Below are positions 62,990 to 64,000 of a stretch of 64,000 nt of DNA, piece after piece (position 1 is the first letter of the stretch; every line of letters begins with the position of its first letter). Under the pieces are notes generated by a model. The model worked only from the letters and a program-made list of their open reading frames with translations, was not told the DNA's origin and made no database searches. This stretch comes from Streptacidiphilus albus JL83. Lineage in GTDB: Bacteria > Actinomycetota > Actinomycetes > Streptomycetales > Streptomycetaceae. The translations under genes and the position numbers were made by a program. The stretch is from contig NZ_JQML01000001.1 in the NCBI RefSeq assembly GCF_000744705.1, positions 1,922,001-1,986,000 of the forward strand, given 5' to 3'.

Positions 62990-64000
62990 ATGACCGAGAC
63001 CGCCGTCCCCACCGCCAGCTACCGGCTCCAGCTCCAGCCCGGCTTCGGCTTCGCCGAGGCCGGGCAGGCCGTCCCGCACCTCGCCCGGCTCGGCGTGTCC
63101 CACCTCCACCTCTCCCCCGTGCTCCAGGCGGTCCCCGGCTCCACCCACGGCTACGACGTCACCGACCACGGCCGGATCAGCGAGCAGCTCGGCGGCGAGG
63201 CCGGGCTGCGCGCCCTCGCCGCCACCGCCCACGGCCACGGCCTGCACCTGATCGTCGACACGGTGCCGAACCACATGGCCGCCCCGGTCCCGGCCCACCT
63301 CAACCGGGCCTGGTGGGAGCTGCTCCGCTCGGGCCCCGACTCGCCCAGCGCCCGCTGGTTCGACGTCGACTGGGCCGCCCAGGACGGACGGCTGCTGCTG
63401 CCCGTCCTCGGCGCGCCGCCGGCCGAGGAGCTGTCCCGGATCACCGTGGACCGCGAGGCCGACCCGCCGCTGCTGCACTACTACGACCATGTGCTGCCGC
63501 TGCGTCCCGGTACCGAGCAGCTGCCGCTGCCCGCCCTGCTCGACGCCCAGTGGTACCGGCTCGCCTGGTGGCGCACCGCCCGCACCGAGCTGAACTACCG
63601 GCGCTTCTTCACCGTCTCCGACCTGGTCGGCCTCCGGGTAGAGCACGAGGAGGTCTTCGCCGCCACCCACGCCCTGCTGCTGCGGCTGCACGCGGAGGGA
63701 ATCGTCGACGGGCTCCGGGTCGACCACCCCGACGGGCTGGCCGACCCGCGCGGCTACCTGCGCCGGCTCGCCGCCGAGACCGGCGGCGCCTACGTGGTGG
63801 TGGAGAAGATCCTCACCGGCGAGGAGCGGCTGCCGGAGGACTGGGCCTGCGCGGGCACCACCGGCTACGACGCGCTGCGCCGGATCGACGGCGTGCTCAC
63901 CGACGGTGCGGGCGTGGCCGCGCTGACCGCCGTCTACGCCGAGCACCTGGGGCTGCCGGGCCCGGAGGCGGTCCCGGGGGCCGACGCCTTCGCCCTGGAC
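62990..64000 (+). CDS. treY: Malto-oligosyltrehalose synthase, 3' end outside window
   Basis: The first 337 residues of a GH13 TreY enzyme, which converts the reducing end of maltodextrins to trehalose. TASYRLQLQPGFGFAEAG, HLHLSPVLQAVPGSTHGYDV, IVDTVPNHMA, LNYRRFFTVSDLVGLRVE and VDGLRVDHPDGLADP are diagnostic, with the nucleophile Asp in RVDHPDG. GGTGGG precedes the ATG. It starts 31 bp after glgX, so the two form the start of a glycogen-to-trehalose operon. Confidence 0.95.
   Translation, partial: MTETAVPTASYRLQLQPGFGFAEAGQAVPHLARLGVSHLHLSPVLQAVPGSTHGYDVTDHGRISEQLGGEAGLRALAATAHGHGLHLIVDTVPNHMAAPVPAHLNRAWWELLRSGPDSPSARWFDVDWAAQDGRLLLPVLGAPPAEELSRITVDREADPPLLHYYDHVLPLRPGTEQLPLPALLDAQWYRLAWWRTARTELNYRRFFTVSDLVGLRVEHEEVFAATHALLLRLHAEGIVDGLRVDHPDGLADPRGYLRRLAAETGGAYVVVEKILTGEERLPEDWACAGTTGYDALRRIDGVLTDGAGVAALTAVYAEHLGLPGPEAVPGADAFALD

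Overview
The window is very GC-rich actinobacterial chromosome, with coding and antisense frames both open because almost every third codon position is G or C. Several families are typical of Streptomyces and its relatives: an SCO2400-type zinc-ribbon protein, an SAV2148-type HEPN protein, DUF4328 and DUF6069 proteins, a cysteine-terminated leader peptide before the sulfur genes, and an FxSxx peptide precursor. A Streptomycetaceae chromosome (Streptomyces, Kitasatospora or Streptacidiphilus) is the best guess. I cannot name the species.

Layout. Positions 1-5350 hold the 3' end of an agmatine deiminase gene interrupted at its stop codon by a 4.3 kb insertion. A perfect 45 bp direct repeat (952-996 and 5251-5295) flanks the insertion, and the gene's own terminator is stranded beyond the far copy. 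The insert carries a NUDIX hydrolase, a helix-turn-helix/TPR regulator, a PH-like membrane protein, a Ku fragment with a nonsense codon and small unknown genes, but no integrase. Positions 5350-17100 are a patchwork: secreted proteins, a nucleotidyltransferase, MerR, arylamine N-acetyltransferase, a DJ-1/PfpI protein, a 2OG-Fe(II) oxygenase coupled to a frameshifted S74-chaperone secreted protein, an Mrr-like membrane nuclease and a thioester-domain cell-wall protein.

Positions 17400-18600 hold a DUF7873-like gene followed by a 300 bp RNA locus. Two tRNA-like modules lie there in tandem, each circularly permuted: the T-arm, 3' acceptor strand and CCA come before the 5' acceptor strand and D-arm. 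I regard this as the most novel item in the window.

Positions 19000-39250 carry regulators (TetR, LuxR-type, MarR, LacI), a PP2C-like phosphatase with an apparent frameshift, an Ada/AlkA plus Ogt alkylation-repair operon, a rhodanese, RsgA, YihY, an alpha/beta-hydrolase with a CPBP protease, an LD-carboxypeptidase and membrane proteins. Positions 39500-49320 are a complete assimilatory sulfur locus: leader peptide, sulfite reductase, a small zinc ribbon, cysH, cysC, cysD, cysN, an SsuABC-type ABC transporter and a sirohydrochlorin chelatase that supplies siroheme to the reductase. A second attenuator-like element (a uORF ending in Cys codons at a hairpin) sits before the transporter.

Positions 49320-51480 hold what looks like a decayed FxSxx RiPP cluster: precursor, HExxH peptide-modification protein and GNAT protein, but no radical SAM enzyme. 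Positions 51700-64000 carry DUF6069, AlkB, a PASTA-repeat membrane protein, an MMPL exporter with two spaced operator-like repeats, a DnaQ-like exonuclease, the HEPN protein, GlgX and the start of TreY (glycogen to trehalose).
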